From: an uncultured Sphingomonas sp.
Lineage (GTDB): Bacteria; Pseudomonadota; Alphaproteobacteria; Sphingomonadales; Sphingomonadaceae
DNA: 50,027 nt
NCBI GenBank assembly: GCA_913775975.1
Contig: CAJYLQ010000012.1
Span: 1 to 50,027, forward strand
Direction: 5' to 3'
Shown: positions 1-9,278 of the stretch, in pieces
Numbering within the stretch: the first letter of the stretch is position 1
How the letters are laid out: the number at the start of each line of letters is the position of its first letter
Program-made: the position numbers and the translations under genes
Notes under the pieces: generated by a model
Told to the model about the DNA's origin: nothing
Database searches by the model: none
Seen by the model: only the letters and a program-made list of their open reading frames with translations

Positions 1-130
1 GAGCTGGATCAGCCACGCCGAGCTGGTGGAGGGCGGTACGCTGCGCTTCACGATGAGCGCGACGCCGGTGCCCGGCTTCGGCCGCGCGATGGCGGACCGG
101 CCGCCGTCGTTCGGACGGGTGCCCGGGTGA
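1..130 (+). CDS. GH92 alpha-mannosidase, C-terminal end only (partial)
   Basis: Only the last 42 codons are in the window (frame from base 2, stop TGA at 128-130). The peptide is nearly the same as the C-terminus of the GH92 enzyme encoded on the opposite strand at 339-2681: in the 130 aligned bases I count 8 differences, giving two amino-acid changes (Glu for Lys, Asp for Glu). It is therefore very likely the tail of a second, paralogous GH92 exo-alpha-mannosidase gene that runs toward the first one. GH92 enzymes are calcium-dependent exo-alpha-mannosidases acting on N-glycan mannose. Catalytic residues are outside the window, so activity cannot be judged. Confidence 0.8.
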   Translation, partial: SWISHAELVEGGTLRFTMSATPVPGFGRAMADRPPSFGRVPG

Positions 131-150
131 GCGCGCCGAACGCTCCTTAT

Positions 151-318
151 GGTGCTTCGATAGCTCCCGACCGATCGCCCGACTTCCGCCATCCCGGCCT
201 TGGGCCGGGATTCGTGGGTCCGCACGCGCATCATACGTTGCTCTCGCGGAAGCATGGACTCCGGCTCAAGGCCGGGTTGACGGAATTCGGGCGATCGGTC
301 GGGAGCTACCAAGGCACC
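151..318. repeat. MITE-like element with 38-bp terminal inverted repeats between convergent GH92 genes
   Basis: Left end 151-188 and right end 281-318 are inverted copies of each other over 38 bp with about 4 mismatches, with a perfect core around GCTCCCGACCGATCGCCCGA. The interior carries a small hairpin (ATCCCGGCC at 191-199 pairing with 203-211) and a REP-like GGACTCCGGCTCAAGGCCGG stretch. It has no coding capacity. It lies between two convergent stop codons (128-130 and 339-341), where it could act as a two-way terminator. I infer a small non-autonomous mobile or REP-type element; no transposase is in the window. Confidence 0.6.
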
Positions 319-338
319 GTGAGAAGCGATCGCCGTCC

Positions 339-2681
339 TCACCCGGGCACCCGCCCGAACGACGGCGGCCGCTCCGCCATCGCGCGACCGAAGCCCGGGA
401 CCGGCGTCGCGCTCATCGTGAAGCGCAACGTGCCGCCCTTCACCAGCTCGGCGTGGCTGATCCAGCTCTTCGTCCAGGGCCGCCCGTTCCACGTCACCGC
501 GGCGACATAGGGCGTGTCCGCGCGGTTGCCGGGCGCCTCGATCACCAGCCGCTTGCCGCCACCGACCCGCAGCGTCGCGCGCTCGAACAAGGGCGAGCCG
601 AACACATAGGCCGCCTCGACCGGGTCGACGGGGGAGAAGCCCAGCGCCGAGAACACGAACCAGGCGCTCATCTGCCCGCAATCGTCGTTGCCGATGATCC
701 CCTTCGGCGCATTCTGGTACATCTCGGTGCACAGCCGCCGCACCATCGCCTGCGTCTTCCACGCCGCGCCGACATAGGCATAGAGGTACGGCACATGCTG
801 GTCCGGCTCGTTGCCATGGGCATATTGGCCGACCAGCCCGGCGATATCGGGCGGCGCGTTGGCCGGCAGCGTGGAGGGGGCGGAGAACAGCGCGTCAAGC
901 TTCCGCTCGAACGCCGCGTCTCCGCCCATATGCGCGATCAGCCCGTAAATGTCGTGCTGGTTCAGGAACGTCGCCTGCCAGCCATTCGCCTCCGTATAGT
1001 CGCGCCACCAGGGCTTGGGCATATGACCCAGCTGGATCGGGTCATAGGGCGCCCACCACGATCCGTCGGCGAAGCGCGGCCGGGCGAAGCCGATGCGGCC
1101 GTCGATGACGTTGCGCCAATTGCCCGACCGCCGCCGCAGCCGCGCGGCATCCGCCCCCGCCCCGGCCGCCTCCGCCAGATGCGACGACGCCCAGTCGTCA
1201 TAGGCATATTCCTGCGTCCGGCTGACGCTTTCGTTGACCGCGTCGGCGGGGATATAGCCCTTCGCGTCATACAGCGCGCGGCCGAGGCTGTTGTCCTTGT
1301 CGGGAGCGGCGAAATCGAAGCTGCGCCGCCGGATCGCGGGCCAGGCGGCGGCATAGTCCGCCGCGATCCCCTTCGCCCGCGCCTCCGCCAGCGGGACGAC
1401 GCCGTGCCAGCCGATCATCGTCCCCGTCTCCCTGCCCTGCAGCGGCCAGACGAGCGGGCCATAGGGGGACCGCGCCGTCTGCCGGATCATGTCGTCTACC
1501 AGGCTCTTCACCCGATCGGGCGCGACCAGCGTCAGCAGCGGATGGAGCGCGCGATACGTGTCCCACAGCGAATAGGTCGAATAGGCCGCGCCGCCCGCCG
1601 GCACCCGTGCGATCGTCGCGTCGAGCGCCGGATAGCGACCGTCGACGTCCGACAGCAGCGTCGGTGCCAGTTGCGCGTGATAGAGGGCGGAGGCCATGAT
1701 CGTCCGCTGATCGGCGGTGCCGCCCGTGACGCGGACCGTGCCGAGCGCCCGATCCCAGATCGCGGCGGCATCCCGGCGGACACGGTCGAAATCCCAGTGC
1801 GCCGCCTCCGCCGCCAGATTGGCGCGCGCGCCCTCGACGTCGACGGCGGAGATGCCGCACCGGATCAGGATCGGCGCACCGCCCGCCTCATCATAATGCA
1901 GCACCGCCTTCAGCCGCTTGCCGGCGACATGCTCGCTGCCGGCGGGCTGCGCGACATCGCCGTCGCCATACAGGGTCACGCGATCCGGCCGTCGCGACAG
2001 CTGCATCGCGAAGAAGATGCGCCGCCCCTTCGCCCAGCGAAACACGCGCCGCCCGCCGGTCAGCGTCCCGTCCGCGTCGATCGCCAGATGCGCGTCGTCG
2101 ATCAACGGCGCGCCGTCCGAACTGTCGAGCACCAGATGCGACAGGTCGATCAGGATATGCCCCGGCCCGGCGGGGAAGCGGTGGCGGTGCCAGCCCGTCC
2201 GCTCCGTCACCGTCAGCTCCGCGCGGACGCCGCTTTCCAGCGAGACGGCGTAATAGCCCGGCGCCGCCACCTCGCCAGAGAAACGCTGGCGATAGCCCGC
2301 GTCGGGGTCCGCCAGCGGGCCCGGCACCAGCCGCACCGGGCCGCTCCCGGCGGTGGGCACGACCAGCACGTCCAGCATATCGCCGATGCCGGTGCCCGAC
2401 AGATGCGTGTGGCTGAACCCCATGATCGAGCCATCGTCGCGGTGATAGCCGGAGCAGGCGTCCCATCGCTCCACATCGGTATCGGGCGACAGCTGCACCA
2501 TTCCGAACGGCAGCGTCGCACCGGGATAGGTGTGGCCGTGCCCGCCCGTGCCGACGAACAGGTTCGGGCGCGCGGCTGCGGGCGGCGTCGCGGCGGGCAG
2601 GCGGCTCGCCAGCGCGGCCAGCGCGCTGCCCGCCAGCAGGCGGCGACGATCGATCGTGGTGGGGATCGTGGTGGGGATCAC
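339..2681 (-). CDS. GH92 exo-alpha-mannosidase, Tat-exported
   Basis: 780 aa with a GTG start at 2681 inside the last codons of the upstream GH125 gene (GTGA overlap) and preceded by GGAGG; the longer reading frame upstream has no support. The N-terminus is a Tat-like signal (IDRRRLLAGSALAALA). Family signatures are clear: GTGGHGHTYPGATLPFGM near the mature N-terminus, GFSHTHLSGTG, HGNEPDQHVPYLY (Glu near residue 625, the family's general acid region) and GIIGNDDCGQMSAW. GH92 enzymes are inverting, Ca-dependent exo-alpha-1,2/1,3-mannosidases trimming N-glycans. It is the last gene of the GH20-GH2-GH3-GH125-GH92 block, and in position and neighbours it resembles NixK of Xanthomonas, which removes the alpha-1,3-mannose. 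The family is certain, linkage specificity is inferred. A close paralogue ends at 130. Confidence 0.93.
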   Translation of the reverse strand: MIPTTIPTTIDRRRLLAGSALAALASRLPAATPPAAARPNLFVGTGGHGHTYPGATLPFGMVQLSPDTDVERWDACSGYHRDDGSIMGFSHTHLSGTGIGDMLDVLVVPTAGSGPVRLVPGPLADPDAGYRQRFSGEVAAPGYYAVSLESGVRAELTVTERTGWHRHRFPAGPGHILIDLSHLVLDSSDGAPLIDDAHLAIDADGTLTGGRRVFRWAKGRRIFFAMQLSRRPDRVTLYGDGDVAQPAGSEHVAGKRLKAVLHYDEAGGAPILIRCGISAVDVEGARANLAAEAAHWDFDRVRRDAAAIWDRALGTVRVTGGTADQRTIMASALYHAQLAPTLLSDVDGRYPALDATIARVPAGGAAYSTYSLWDTYRALHPLLTLVAPDRVKSLVDDMIRQTARSPYGPLVWPLQGRETGTMIGWHGVVPLAEARAKGIAADYAAAWPAIRRRSFDFAAPDKDNSLGRALYDAKGYIPADAVNESVSRTQEYAYDDWASSHLAEAAGAGADAARLRRRSGNWRNVIDGRIGFARPRFADGSWWAPYDPIQLGHMPKPWWRDYTEANGWQATFLNQHDIYGLIAHMGGDAAFERKLDALFSAPSTLPANAPPDIAGLVGQYAHGNEPDQHVPYLYAYVGAAWKTQAMVRRLCTEMYQNAPKGIIGNDDCGQMSAWFVFSALGFSPVDPVEAAYVFGSPLFERATLRVGGGKRLVIEAPGNRADTPYVAAVTWNGRPWTKSWISHAELVKGGTLRFTMSATPVPGFGRAMAERPPSFGRVPG

Positions 2682-4105
2682 AACGGGGCCTCCAGCAGGC
2701 GCGGCCGCGTCTCGGCAAGATGGATGACGAGTTCGCCGAACAGGCCGTTCGCCCAGGCGAACCAGGGTCGCGTGAACTTCGCCGGATCGTCCCGGTCGAA
2801 GGCCTCGTGGATGAAGCCGGTGCCCGCGTCGGTATCGCGGATCGCGCGCAGGCAGCCGCGCACCGTCGCGTCGTCCGCACCCGACAGCGCACGCACGATC
2901 AGCGACATCGGCCAGATCTGCCCCGGTCCGACATGCGGGCCGCCGATCCCCTCGCCCGCGCGGCCCCGGAAGAACCACGGGTTCGCCTCGCTCCACGCCG
3001 CCGCCGCGGTCGCGCGCCAGCGCGGATCGTCGGGCACGACGCAGCCCAGATAGGTAAGGCCCGACAGCGACGGCACGTTGGCGTCGTCCATGAAGACGGC
3101 ATTGCCATAGCCATCGACCTCATAGGCCCAGACGGTGCGCCCGTCGGGCAACCGCATCGTGCCATGCCGCGCCAGCGCCGCCGCCACCTCGTCCGCCAGC
3201 GCCCGCGCATCGGCGGCGAGCGCCGTGTCCTGCCGTGCCTCGATCGCGACCGTCGCCAGTTCCTGCAGCGCCGTCACCGCGAACAGATTGGCCGGGATCA
3301 GGAAGGGATAGAGGCAGGCATCGTCGGACGGGCGGAAGCCGGAATGGATCAGCCCCACCGGCCGCGCCGGATTGCCGGTCCCCCACAACAGCGTCTCGGT
3401 CGGCTGCGGCGCGCTGCGGCGGAAGCGATAGGGGCCCGGCCCGTCCTTGCGCTGCTGTTCGCGAAAGGTGCGCAGGACGGCGCGCATCGCCTCCGCCCAC
3501 AGCGGACCGAACGGGCGCGGATCGCGCATCGCCCGCCAATATTGGTACGATAGCCGGATCGCGTAGCAGAGCGAATCGACCTCCCATTTCCGCTCCGCGA
3601 CGCCGGGCCGCATCTGCGTCTCGTCATGCTTGGCCCAGCCAAGGTCGGTCGGCGCGGCGGGATCATGCATGAAGGCGTTGGCATAAGGGTCGATCAGGAT
3701 CGACCGGGCGTGCCGCGCGATCAGGCCGCGCACCAGCATCGCGAGGCGCGGATCCGCGCGCAGCAGATGCAGATAGGGTTTCATCTGCGCGGCGGAATCG
3801 CGCAGCCACAGGCACGGAATATCGCCGGTGATGACGAAGCTGTCGTCCTCCCCCGCCGCCAGCACGGTGGTGTCGAGCGTGTTCGGCCAGGCGTTGGCAA
3901 ACATCCACGCCAGTTTCGGATCGGCGATCCGGGCGGAAAGCCGCGCGATCTGCCGCTCCACCGCCGGGCTGGTAAAGCGCCGCTCCCCCACCGGCGGCCG
4001 CTGCGAGGCGAAGCGGGGGGCCGCCAGCGCGCGGGGCGGCAGCAAGGCCAGCGCCGCGCCCCCCGCCAGCACCGCGCGCCGGCCAACCCCGCCGCCGCCC
4101 GTCAC
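2678..4105 (-). CDS. GH125 exo-alpha-1,6-mannosidase, Tat-exported
   Basis: 475 aa from a GTG at 4105 that overlaps the GH3 stop codon (GTGA). The N-terminus GRRAVLAGGAALALLPPRALA is a Tat-type signal, so the enzyme should act in the periplasm. GH125 hallmarks are WPNTLDTTV and FVITGDIPCLWLRDSAAQ near the start of the catalytic domain, then HDETQMRPGVAERKWEVDSLCY, and in the C-terminal part GGPHVGPGQIWPMSLIVRAL and GTGFIHEAFDRDDPAKFTRPWFAW. Known GH125 enzymes remove alpha-1,6-linked mannose from N-glycan cores. Its place between GH3 and GH92 matches NixJ of Xanthomonas. The length is usual for the family. Translational coupling to both neighbours indicates one operon. Confidence 0.93.
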   Translation of the reverse strand: MTGGGGVGRRAVLAGGAALALLPPRALAAPRFASQRPPVGERRFTSPAVERQIARLSARIADPKLAWMFANAWPNTLDTTVLAAGEDDSFVITGDIPCLWLRDSAAQMKPYLHLLRADPRLAMLVRGLIARHARSILIDPYANAFMHDPAAPTDLGWAKHDETQMRPGVAERKWEVDSLCYAIRLSYQYWRAMRDPRPFGPLWAEAMRAVLRTFREQQRKDGPGPYRFRRSAPQPTETLLWGTGNPARPVGLIHSGFRPSDDACLYPFLIPANLFAVTALQELATVAIEARQDTALAADARALADEVAAALARHGTMRLPDGRTVWAYEVDGYGNAVFMDDANVPSLSGLTYLGCVVPDDPRWRATAAAAWSEANPWFFRGRAGEGIGGPHVGPGQIWPMSLIVRALSGADDATVRGCLRAIRDTDAGTGFIHEAFDRDDPAKFTRPWFAWANGLFGELVIHLAETRPRLLEAPL

Positions 4106-6624
4106 TTCGGCAGCACCTGCGCCGCCCCGGTCAGCGCCGTCTCCACCCACTGGCCGGGGCCGTCGCCCGGCTGGCCGCCCCCGATCCAGATGCGATAGCG
4201 CCCGGGCAGCACGCGCCGCGTGCCGTCGCGCGACACGACCGACAGGCTGCGCGGATCGAGCGTCATCGTCACCGCCCGCGTCTCTCCGGGCGCAAGGGTC
4301 AGCCGCGTGAAGCCGGCCAGCTGGCGTTGCAGCACCGCCTCCGTCCCGACCCGCGCCTCGTCGTCGGCGGGTGGCACGACATAGGCCTGCACCACCTCCG
4401 CCCCCGCCCGCGCGCCCGCATTCGTCAGCGACACGCCGACCGTCACCGGCGCGCCCGCCGCGCCGCCGCTCGCGGTCGCGGCGGCATAGCCGAAGCGGGT
4501 GTAGCTGAGGCCATGGCCAAAGCCCCAGAGCGGCGTGCCGGTGAAGTAGCGATAGGTCCGCTCCTTCATCCCGTAATCGACGAACGCCGGCAGGTCGGCC
4601 GTCGCGCGATAGAAGGTGACGGGCAGTCGCCCGCCCGGATTGGCCGCGCCCGCCAGCGTCTCCGCCAGCGCGGTGCCGCCCGCCTCTCCGGGATACCAGA
4701 GCGCCAGGATCGCCTCGGCGGAAGCGGGGTCGACCGCCACCGCGCTGCCGGTCGCCAGTACCAGCACGACGGGCCGGCCGGTCGCGCGGATCGCCTCGAT
4801 CAGCCGGACCTGCGGCGCGGGCAGCGCGATATCCGTCCGGTCGCCGCCGACGAAGCCGGGCACCTGCACCTGCATCGCCTCGCCCTCCAGATCGGGGGAC
4901 AGGCCCGCGACGACGACCGCGACGTCCGCCGCCTTCGCCGCCGCGACCGCCTGCGCCAGCAGCGGTTCGGCGGGCGGCTGCCAGGACAGGCGGATGCTCT
5001 CATCCTCGCTGCGGTGATCCAGCGTCAGAACCAGCGGCTGCGCGGTGCCGTCGCTGTCCACCGTCAGCACGATGCGGCCGCCGGGCAGCGCGCCGTCGTG
5101 CAGCACGCGCCCGCCCAGCGTCAGCGTGACGGCGTCGTGCGTCGTGCAATCCTTCCAGCATTGCGCCTGATCGACGACCAGCCGGTAACGCCCCGGCCCC
5201 GGCGGGGTGAAGCGCGCGGTCCAGCGCCCCTGCCAGCCGGTCGCGGGCACGCCGGGCGCGGGGGCTGCGCGGTTGATGTCCAGATCGATGCGCCGCTCCG
5301 CCCGGGTCAGGAAGGGCCGCCCGCCGACGCTGTAGGTGGCGGACAGGCCCGCCAGCGCGGTTTCGGGGATCACCACCGCCGCGCCGTCCGCCAGGACCGA
5401 TCCTTGCGCATAGACGACGTTGCGGAACCGGGCGCGCAGCCCTTCCAGCGGGGTAACGGGGGCGATCGCGGTGCCGTGGTAATTGCCCTGCAGCACGCCC
5501 AGATCGTCGGCGTTCGCGCCGATCACCGCCAGCTTCGTGGCGGGCGACAGCGGCAGCAGATCCTTCTCGTTGCGCAGCAGGACGATCGACTCCCGTGCCG
5601 CCTGCAACGCGATCGCGCGGTGCGCCGGCGAGCCGACCTCTGTCGGCGCGATCCGCGACCAGGGGGATGTCTGGCCGAAACCGATACCCAGCGCCGCGCG
5701 GGCGCGCCACGCGCGGGTCAGCGCGGTATCGATCTCCGCCGGCGTCACCAGCCCCTGCCGCACCGCGTCCGGCAGCGCGGCATAGGCGGACCCGCAATTC
5801 ACGTCCGTCCCGCCCTTCAGCGCCGCCGCCGCCGCCGCCGCGCCGGTCAGCCGATAGTGATGATAGAGGTGGATATTCGCCACCGCGTCGCAATCCGACA
5901 CGGTGAAGCCGGTAAAGCCCCAGTCGGTGCGCAGCCGCGTGTCCATCAGCGTCGGCAGCGCGCAGGCGGGCGTGCCGTGGATGGAATTGTACGCGCACAT
6001 CAGCGACTGCGCCCGCCCCTCCGTGATCGCCATGCGGAAGGCGGGCAGATAGGTCGCCTCCAGATCGCGGGGGCTGGGATCGACGTCGAACCCGTCGCGC
6101 CCCGCCTCCGGCCCGCTATGCACCGCGAAATGCTTGGCGGTCGCGATGACACGCGGATGCGCCGGGTCCGGGCCCTGCAATCCGGTGATGAAGGCGACAC
6201 CCAGCCGGCCCGTCAGATACGGGTCCTCGCCATAGGTTTCCTGCCCCCTGCCCCAGCGCGGGTCGCGGAAGATGTTGATGTTGGGCGACCAGATCGTCAG
6301 CCCCTGATAGATGCGCCGGTCCGCGCCGACGGGCTCCGCATTGAACTTCGCCCGCGCCTCGATCGAGACGACCTCGCCCATCTTCGCCAGCAGCGCGGTA
6401 TCCCAGGTCGCGGCCATGCCGATCGCCTGCGGGAAGACGGTGGCCGGGCCGTTGCGCGCGATGCCGTGCAGCCCCTCGCTCCACCAGTCATAGGCGGGCA
6501 GGCCCGCTTTCGGCGCGGCGGGCGCGGTGGATTGCAGCTGCGCCGCCTTCTCCTCGATCGTCATCGTCGCGATCGCGGCGGCGACCGGATCGGCGGCGGC
6601 CCCCGCCAGCCACAGCCAGATCAT
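4102..6624 (-). CDS. GH3 beta-glycosidase with PA14 insertion, probable N-glycan beta-xylosidase
   Basis: 840 aa, ATG at 6624 overlapping the stop of the GH2 gene (ATGA). There is a short hydrophobic leader (MIWLWLAGAAA). The GH3 N-terminal barrel carries KHFAVHSGPE and GFTVSDCDAV, whose first Asp (residue about 244) fits the nucleophile. The C-terminal domain contains IVLLRNEKDLLPL and GHGLSYTRFGYA, then an FnIII-like tail. A PA14-type insert (residues about 420-520, with a CWKDC pair) interrupts the second domain. GH3 covers beta-glucosidases, beta-xylosidases and hexosaminidases. Because the gene sits directly before GH125 and GH92, as nixI does in Xanthomonas, I infer removal of core beta-1,2-xylose from plant N-glycans. 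Beta-glucosidase activity remains possible. Confidence 0.85.
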   Translation of the reverse strand: MIWLWLAGAAADPVAAAIATMTIEEKAAQLQSTAPAAPKAGLPAYDWWSEGLHGIARNGPATVFPQAIGMAATWDTALLAKMGEVVSIEARAKFNAEPVGADRRIYQGLTIWSPNINIFRDPRWGRGQETYGEDPYLTGRLGVAFITGLQGPDPAHPRVIATAKHFAVHSGPEAGRDGFDVDPSPRDLEATYLPAFRMAITEGRAQSLMCAYNSIHGTPACALPTLMDTRLRTDWGFTGFTVSDCDAVANIHLYHHYRLTGAAAAAAALKGGTDVNCGSAYAALPDAVRQGLVTPAEIDTALTRAWRARAALGIGFGQTSPWSRIAPTEVGSPAHRAIALQAARESIVLLRNEKDLLPLSPATKLAVIGANADDLGVLQGNYHGTAIAPVTPLEGLRARFRNVVYAQGSVLADGAAVVIPETALAGLSATYSVGGRPFLTRAERRIDLDINRAAPAPGVPATGWQGRWTARFTPPGPGRYRLVVDQAQCWKDCTTHDAVTLTLGGRVLHDGALPGGRIVLTVDSDGTAQPLVLTLDHRSEDESIRLSWQPPAEPLLAQAVAAAKAADVAVVVAGLSPDLEGEAMQVQVPGFVGGDRTDIALPAPQVRLIEAIRATGRPVVLVLATGSAVAVDPASAEAILALWYPGEAGGTALAETLAGAANPGGRLPVTFYRATADLPAFVDYGMKERTYRYFTGTPLWGFGHGLSYTRFGYAAATASGGAAGAPVTVGVSLTNAGARAGAEVVQAYVVPPADDEARVGTEAVLQRQLAGFTRLTLAPGETRAVTMTLDPRSLSVVSRDGTRRVLPGRYRIWIGGGQPGDGPGQWVETALTGAAQVLPK

Positions 6625-9278
6625 CGCGCCAGACTCCGCAAGGTGAGGGATCGGGCCAGCATGGCCGGCGAAGCCTTTGAATCCACGGTCATCGTCACAC
6701 TCTCTCCCGGCAACAGGTCGAAGCCATCGTCACCGGGGTGCGCCGCCACGTCGCCAAAGTCGAGCATCACCGCGCGCGCCAGATTGCGCGCCGTCACCGT
6801 CACCTGCCGGCCCCGCCACGTCGCGGTCAGATGCGGGTCGGGATAGGCCATCGCGCGCGGCACCGCCCGCTCCACGATCACGCGGCTGACCGGCCGGCCG
6901 TCCATCACCAGTTCCGCCACGGCATAGCTGCCGGTCGCCGGCGCATCGCCGAACAGCGCGGCGTCGGCGATCGTCGCGACCGGCGACGCGGACAGCGGCG
7001 GCAGCGTCACCGCCGCATGACGCTCCGCCAGCAGCCGCCCGTCCATCGCCATCGCGCGGACCCGCCATTCCGCCGCCAGCGGCCCGGTCGCGTCCGACAG
7101 CGCGACGATGCGCGTCGCGCCGTCGCGATGCTCCGCCACGATCGCCTGCGGCGCGAAGAAGCGACGCGCGGCATAGTGCAGCAGCTTCCACCGGCCCGCA
7201 TGGTCGATGCTGGACCAGGATATGGCCGGCCACACATCGTTCAGCTGCCAATAGAGCGAGCCCATCGTCACCGGCCGGCACGCGCGATGATGGCGCGCCG
7301 CCATGCCGATCGCCTCCGCCTGGTTGACCTGCGTCAGATAGACGAAATCGGCGAAGTCCCTGGCGGGGCGCAGCCGCTGATCGATATAGAATTGCAGCCG
7401 GGCATTGCCCTCCCCGGCCAGGAACTTCTGGTGCGCCTTCATCACCGGGCTGTCGGGCGTCAGCGCGCGCGCGCCTGGAACCTCGCCAGCGAACTCGTGG
7501 ATCGTCGCCATGTCGGGCATCGCCTGAAAGCCATATTCGGACATGAAGCGCGGGCAGCCGTCCAGATAACGCTCGACCGGCTTCGATCCCGACCACACGT
7601 CCCAGAAATGCCGGTCGCCCGCCGCATCGGTATCGACCGGCCCCTCATAATCGGTGGAGGGGGAATTGGGCCAATAGGGGGTGCCGGGCGCGTTGCGCGT
7701 CACCGCTTCGCGCAGCACCCGGTCGAACAGCACCGTCATCGCGGTGCCGTAGCGTTCCTGCTCGTCCGCGCCGATCGCGGCCTTGAACGCCTTGCGGTCG
7801 CTCCAGTTTTCCCAGCCCGACAGAATCTCGTTGCCGCCCGACCAGACGACCACCGAGGGATGCGTGCCGATCCGCGCGACCTGCTCGTCCGCCTCGGCCG
7901 CGACGCTGGCGCGATAGGCGGGGTCGGGCGGCGGCACCGCGCCGCCGAACATGAAGTCCTGCCAGACCATCAGGCCCAGCGCGTCCGCCGCGTCGTAGAA
8001 CGCGTCGTCGAGATAATAGCCGCCGCCCCATACGCGGATCATGTTCATGTTCGCCGCGCGGGCATCGCCCAGCAGCGCGCGCATCGTCACGGGCGCGACC
8101 CGCGCCGGAAAGCTGTCGAACGGGATCAGGTTCGCGCCTTTGGCGAAGATCGGGATGCCGTTGACGCGAAAGCCGAACGCGCCGTCGCCGCGGATCAGCT
8201 CCACGGTGCGCAGGCCGATCCGCGTCGCCGCCCGGTCCGCATCCGCCAGATCCGCGGTGACGCGATAGAGCGGCTGCGCGCCATAGCCTGCCGGCTGCCA
8301 GCGCTGCGGATCGGCGACGGTCAGCGGGATGGTGACGCGGCTTTCGCCCGGTGCCAGCGTCACCGGCCGCTCGCCCGTCACGACGCCGCCGCCGGGCGCG
8401 GTCACGCTGGCGCGCAGCGTCGTGCGCGTCGCGGTGCCGGCGACGACGGTGACGACCGCGTTCAGCCGCGCCTCCGCCTCGCCCAGCGCTTCCTGCGTCA
8501 CCTGCAGCCGGTCGATCCGCGCATCGTCCCACGCCTCCAGCCGCACCGGCCGCCACAGGCCGATCGCGACGAGGCGCGGCCCCCAGTCCCAGCCATAGTG
8601 ATACTTCGGCTTGCGGATCAGCGTGGAGGTCTGCCGCCCCTTCGGCTCGTCCCCGAACGCGCTGTCATATTCGCCGGGCAGCGGATGCGCCGCCGCCAGC
8701 ACCTGCGGCTGCAAGCGCCGGATCGGCGAGGCGATCGCGACGGTGATCGTGTTCGCGCCGACGTGCAGCAGCGGTTTCGCGTCCGCCCGCCAGCGGCGAT
8801 GCGCATTGTCGGCGGTCAGCAGCGGGCGGCCGTTCACCGCGACGGCGGCCAAGGTATCCAGCCCGTCGAACACCAGATCCAGATGCCCGCGCGCCAGCAT
8901 CGCGGGCGTCACCGTCAGCGTCGTGCGCCACTGCCAGTCGGTCAGCCCGACCCACTGGATCGCGCCCTCGTTCGTGCCGGTGAAGGGATTGGGTACCTGC
9001 CGCGCCGCGATCAGGTCCTGCTGCACGCTGCCGGGCACGCTCGCCGCGATCCAGCGCGCCGCGCGTGGGTGCGCCCGCGCCGCCGCCGCGTCGGCCGGGT
9101 CGATCCGCACTTGCCACCCGGTATCGAGCGGCGTCACCGATTTCGGCGCCGCGCCCGCGCTGCCGGACAGCAGCAGCGCCGCGAGCGCCAGTCGCCTCAG
9201 AAGCTGTTTGGAAGCTCGCGAAAGAGCGAGTTTCGAGGCGGCACCGCCCTCCTCAGCCTTTCCACCGATGCTGCGCAT
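6621..9278 (-). CDS. GH2 beta-mannosidase, exported
   Basis: 885 aa if translation starts at ATG 9278. It shows the classic beta-mannosidase layout: jelly-roll with WIAASVPGSVQQDLI, immunoglobulin-like domain, catalytic barrel with MIRVWGGGYYLDDAFYD, acid/base Glu in WSGGNEI (about residue 484) and nucleophile Glu in FMSEYGFQAMP (about 581), plus YWQLNDVWPAISWSS. It hydrolyses the core Man-beta-1,4-GlcNAc bond. The hydrophobic leader LLRRLALAALLLSGSAGA marks export. Oddity: the first ~30 residues, including the only nearby ATG and an AAGG-type ribosome site, are encoded by the palindromic repeat at 9203-9403. Between that ATG and the leader there is no ATG, GTG or TTG in frame, so the original start seems to have been replaced. 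The 3' end overlaps GH3 by four bases. Confidence 0.92.
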   Translation of the reverse strand: MRSIGGKAEEGGAASKLALSRASKQLLRRLALAALLLSGSAGAAPKSVTPLDTGWQVRIDPADAAAARAHPRAARWIAASVPGSVQQDLIAARQVPNPFTGTNEGAIQWVGLTDWQWRTTLTVTPAMLARGHLDLVFDGLDTLAAVAVNGRPLLTADNAHRRWRADAKPLLHVGANTITVAIASPIRRLQPQVLAAAHPLPGEYDSAFGDEPKGRQTSTLIRKPKYHYGWDWGPRLVAIGLWRPVRLEAWDDARIDRLQVTQEALGEAEARLNAVVTVVAGTATRTTLRASVTAPGGGVVTGERPVTLAPGESRVTIPLTVADPQRWQPAGYGAQPLYRVTADLADADRAATRIGLRTVELIRGDGAFGFRVNGIPIFAKGANLIPFDSFPARVAPVTMRALLGDARAANMNMIRVWGGGYYLDDAFYDAADALGLMVWQDFMFGGAVPPPDPAYRASVAAEADEQVARIGTHPSVVVWSGGNEILSGWENWSDRKAFKAAIGADEQERYGTAMTVLFDRVLREAVTRNAPGTPYWPNSPSTDYEGPVDTDAAGDRHFWDVWSGSKPVERYLDGCPRFMSEYGFQAMPDMATIHEFAGEVPGARALTPDSPVMKAHQKFLAGEGNARLQFYIDQRLRPARDFADFVYLTQVNQAEAIGMAARHHRACRPVTMGSLYWQLNDVWPAISWSSIDHAGRWKLLHYAARRFFAPQAIVAEHRDGATRIVALSDATGPLAAEWRVRAMAMDGRLLAERHAAVTLPPLSASPVATIADAALFGDAPATGSYAVAELVMDGRPVSRVIVERAVPRAMAYPDPHLTATWRGRQVTVTARNLARAVMLDFGDVAAHPGDDGFDLLPGESVTMTVDSKASPAMLARSLTLRSLAR

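Noticed and set aside
127..510. Plus-strand open frame across the MITE-like element and the GH92 tail
   Set aside because: It starts inside the stop region of the partial GH92, crosses a repeat and lies antisense to GH92; the protein has no recognisable pattern.
453..3053. Very long open frame antisense to GH92/GH125 (and similar ones at 4327-6846, 6738-9449, 9662-11893, 28873-31647)
   Set aside because: High GC makes long antisense frames common; the translations are Arg/His/Ala-rich and low in complexity, while the sense frames give full enzyme families.
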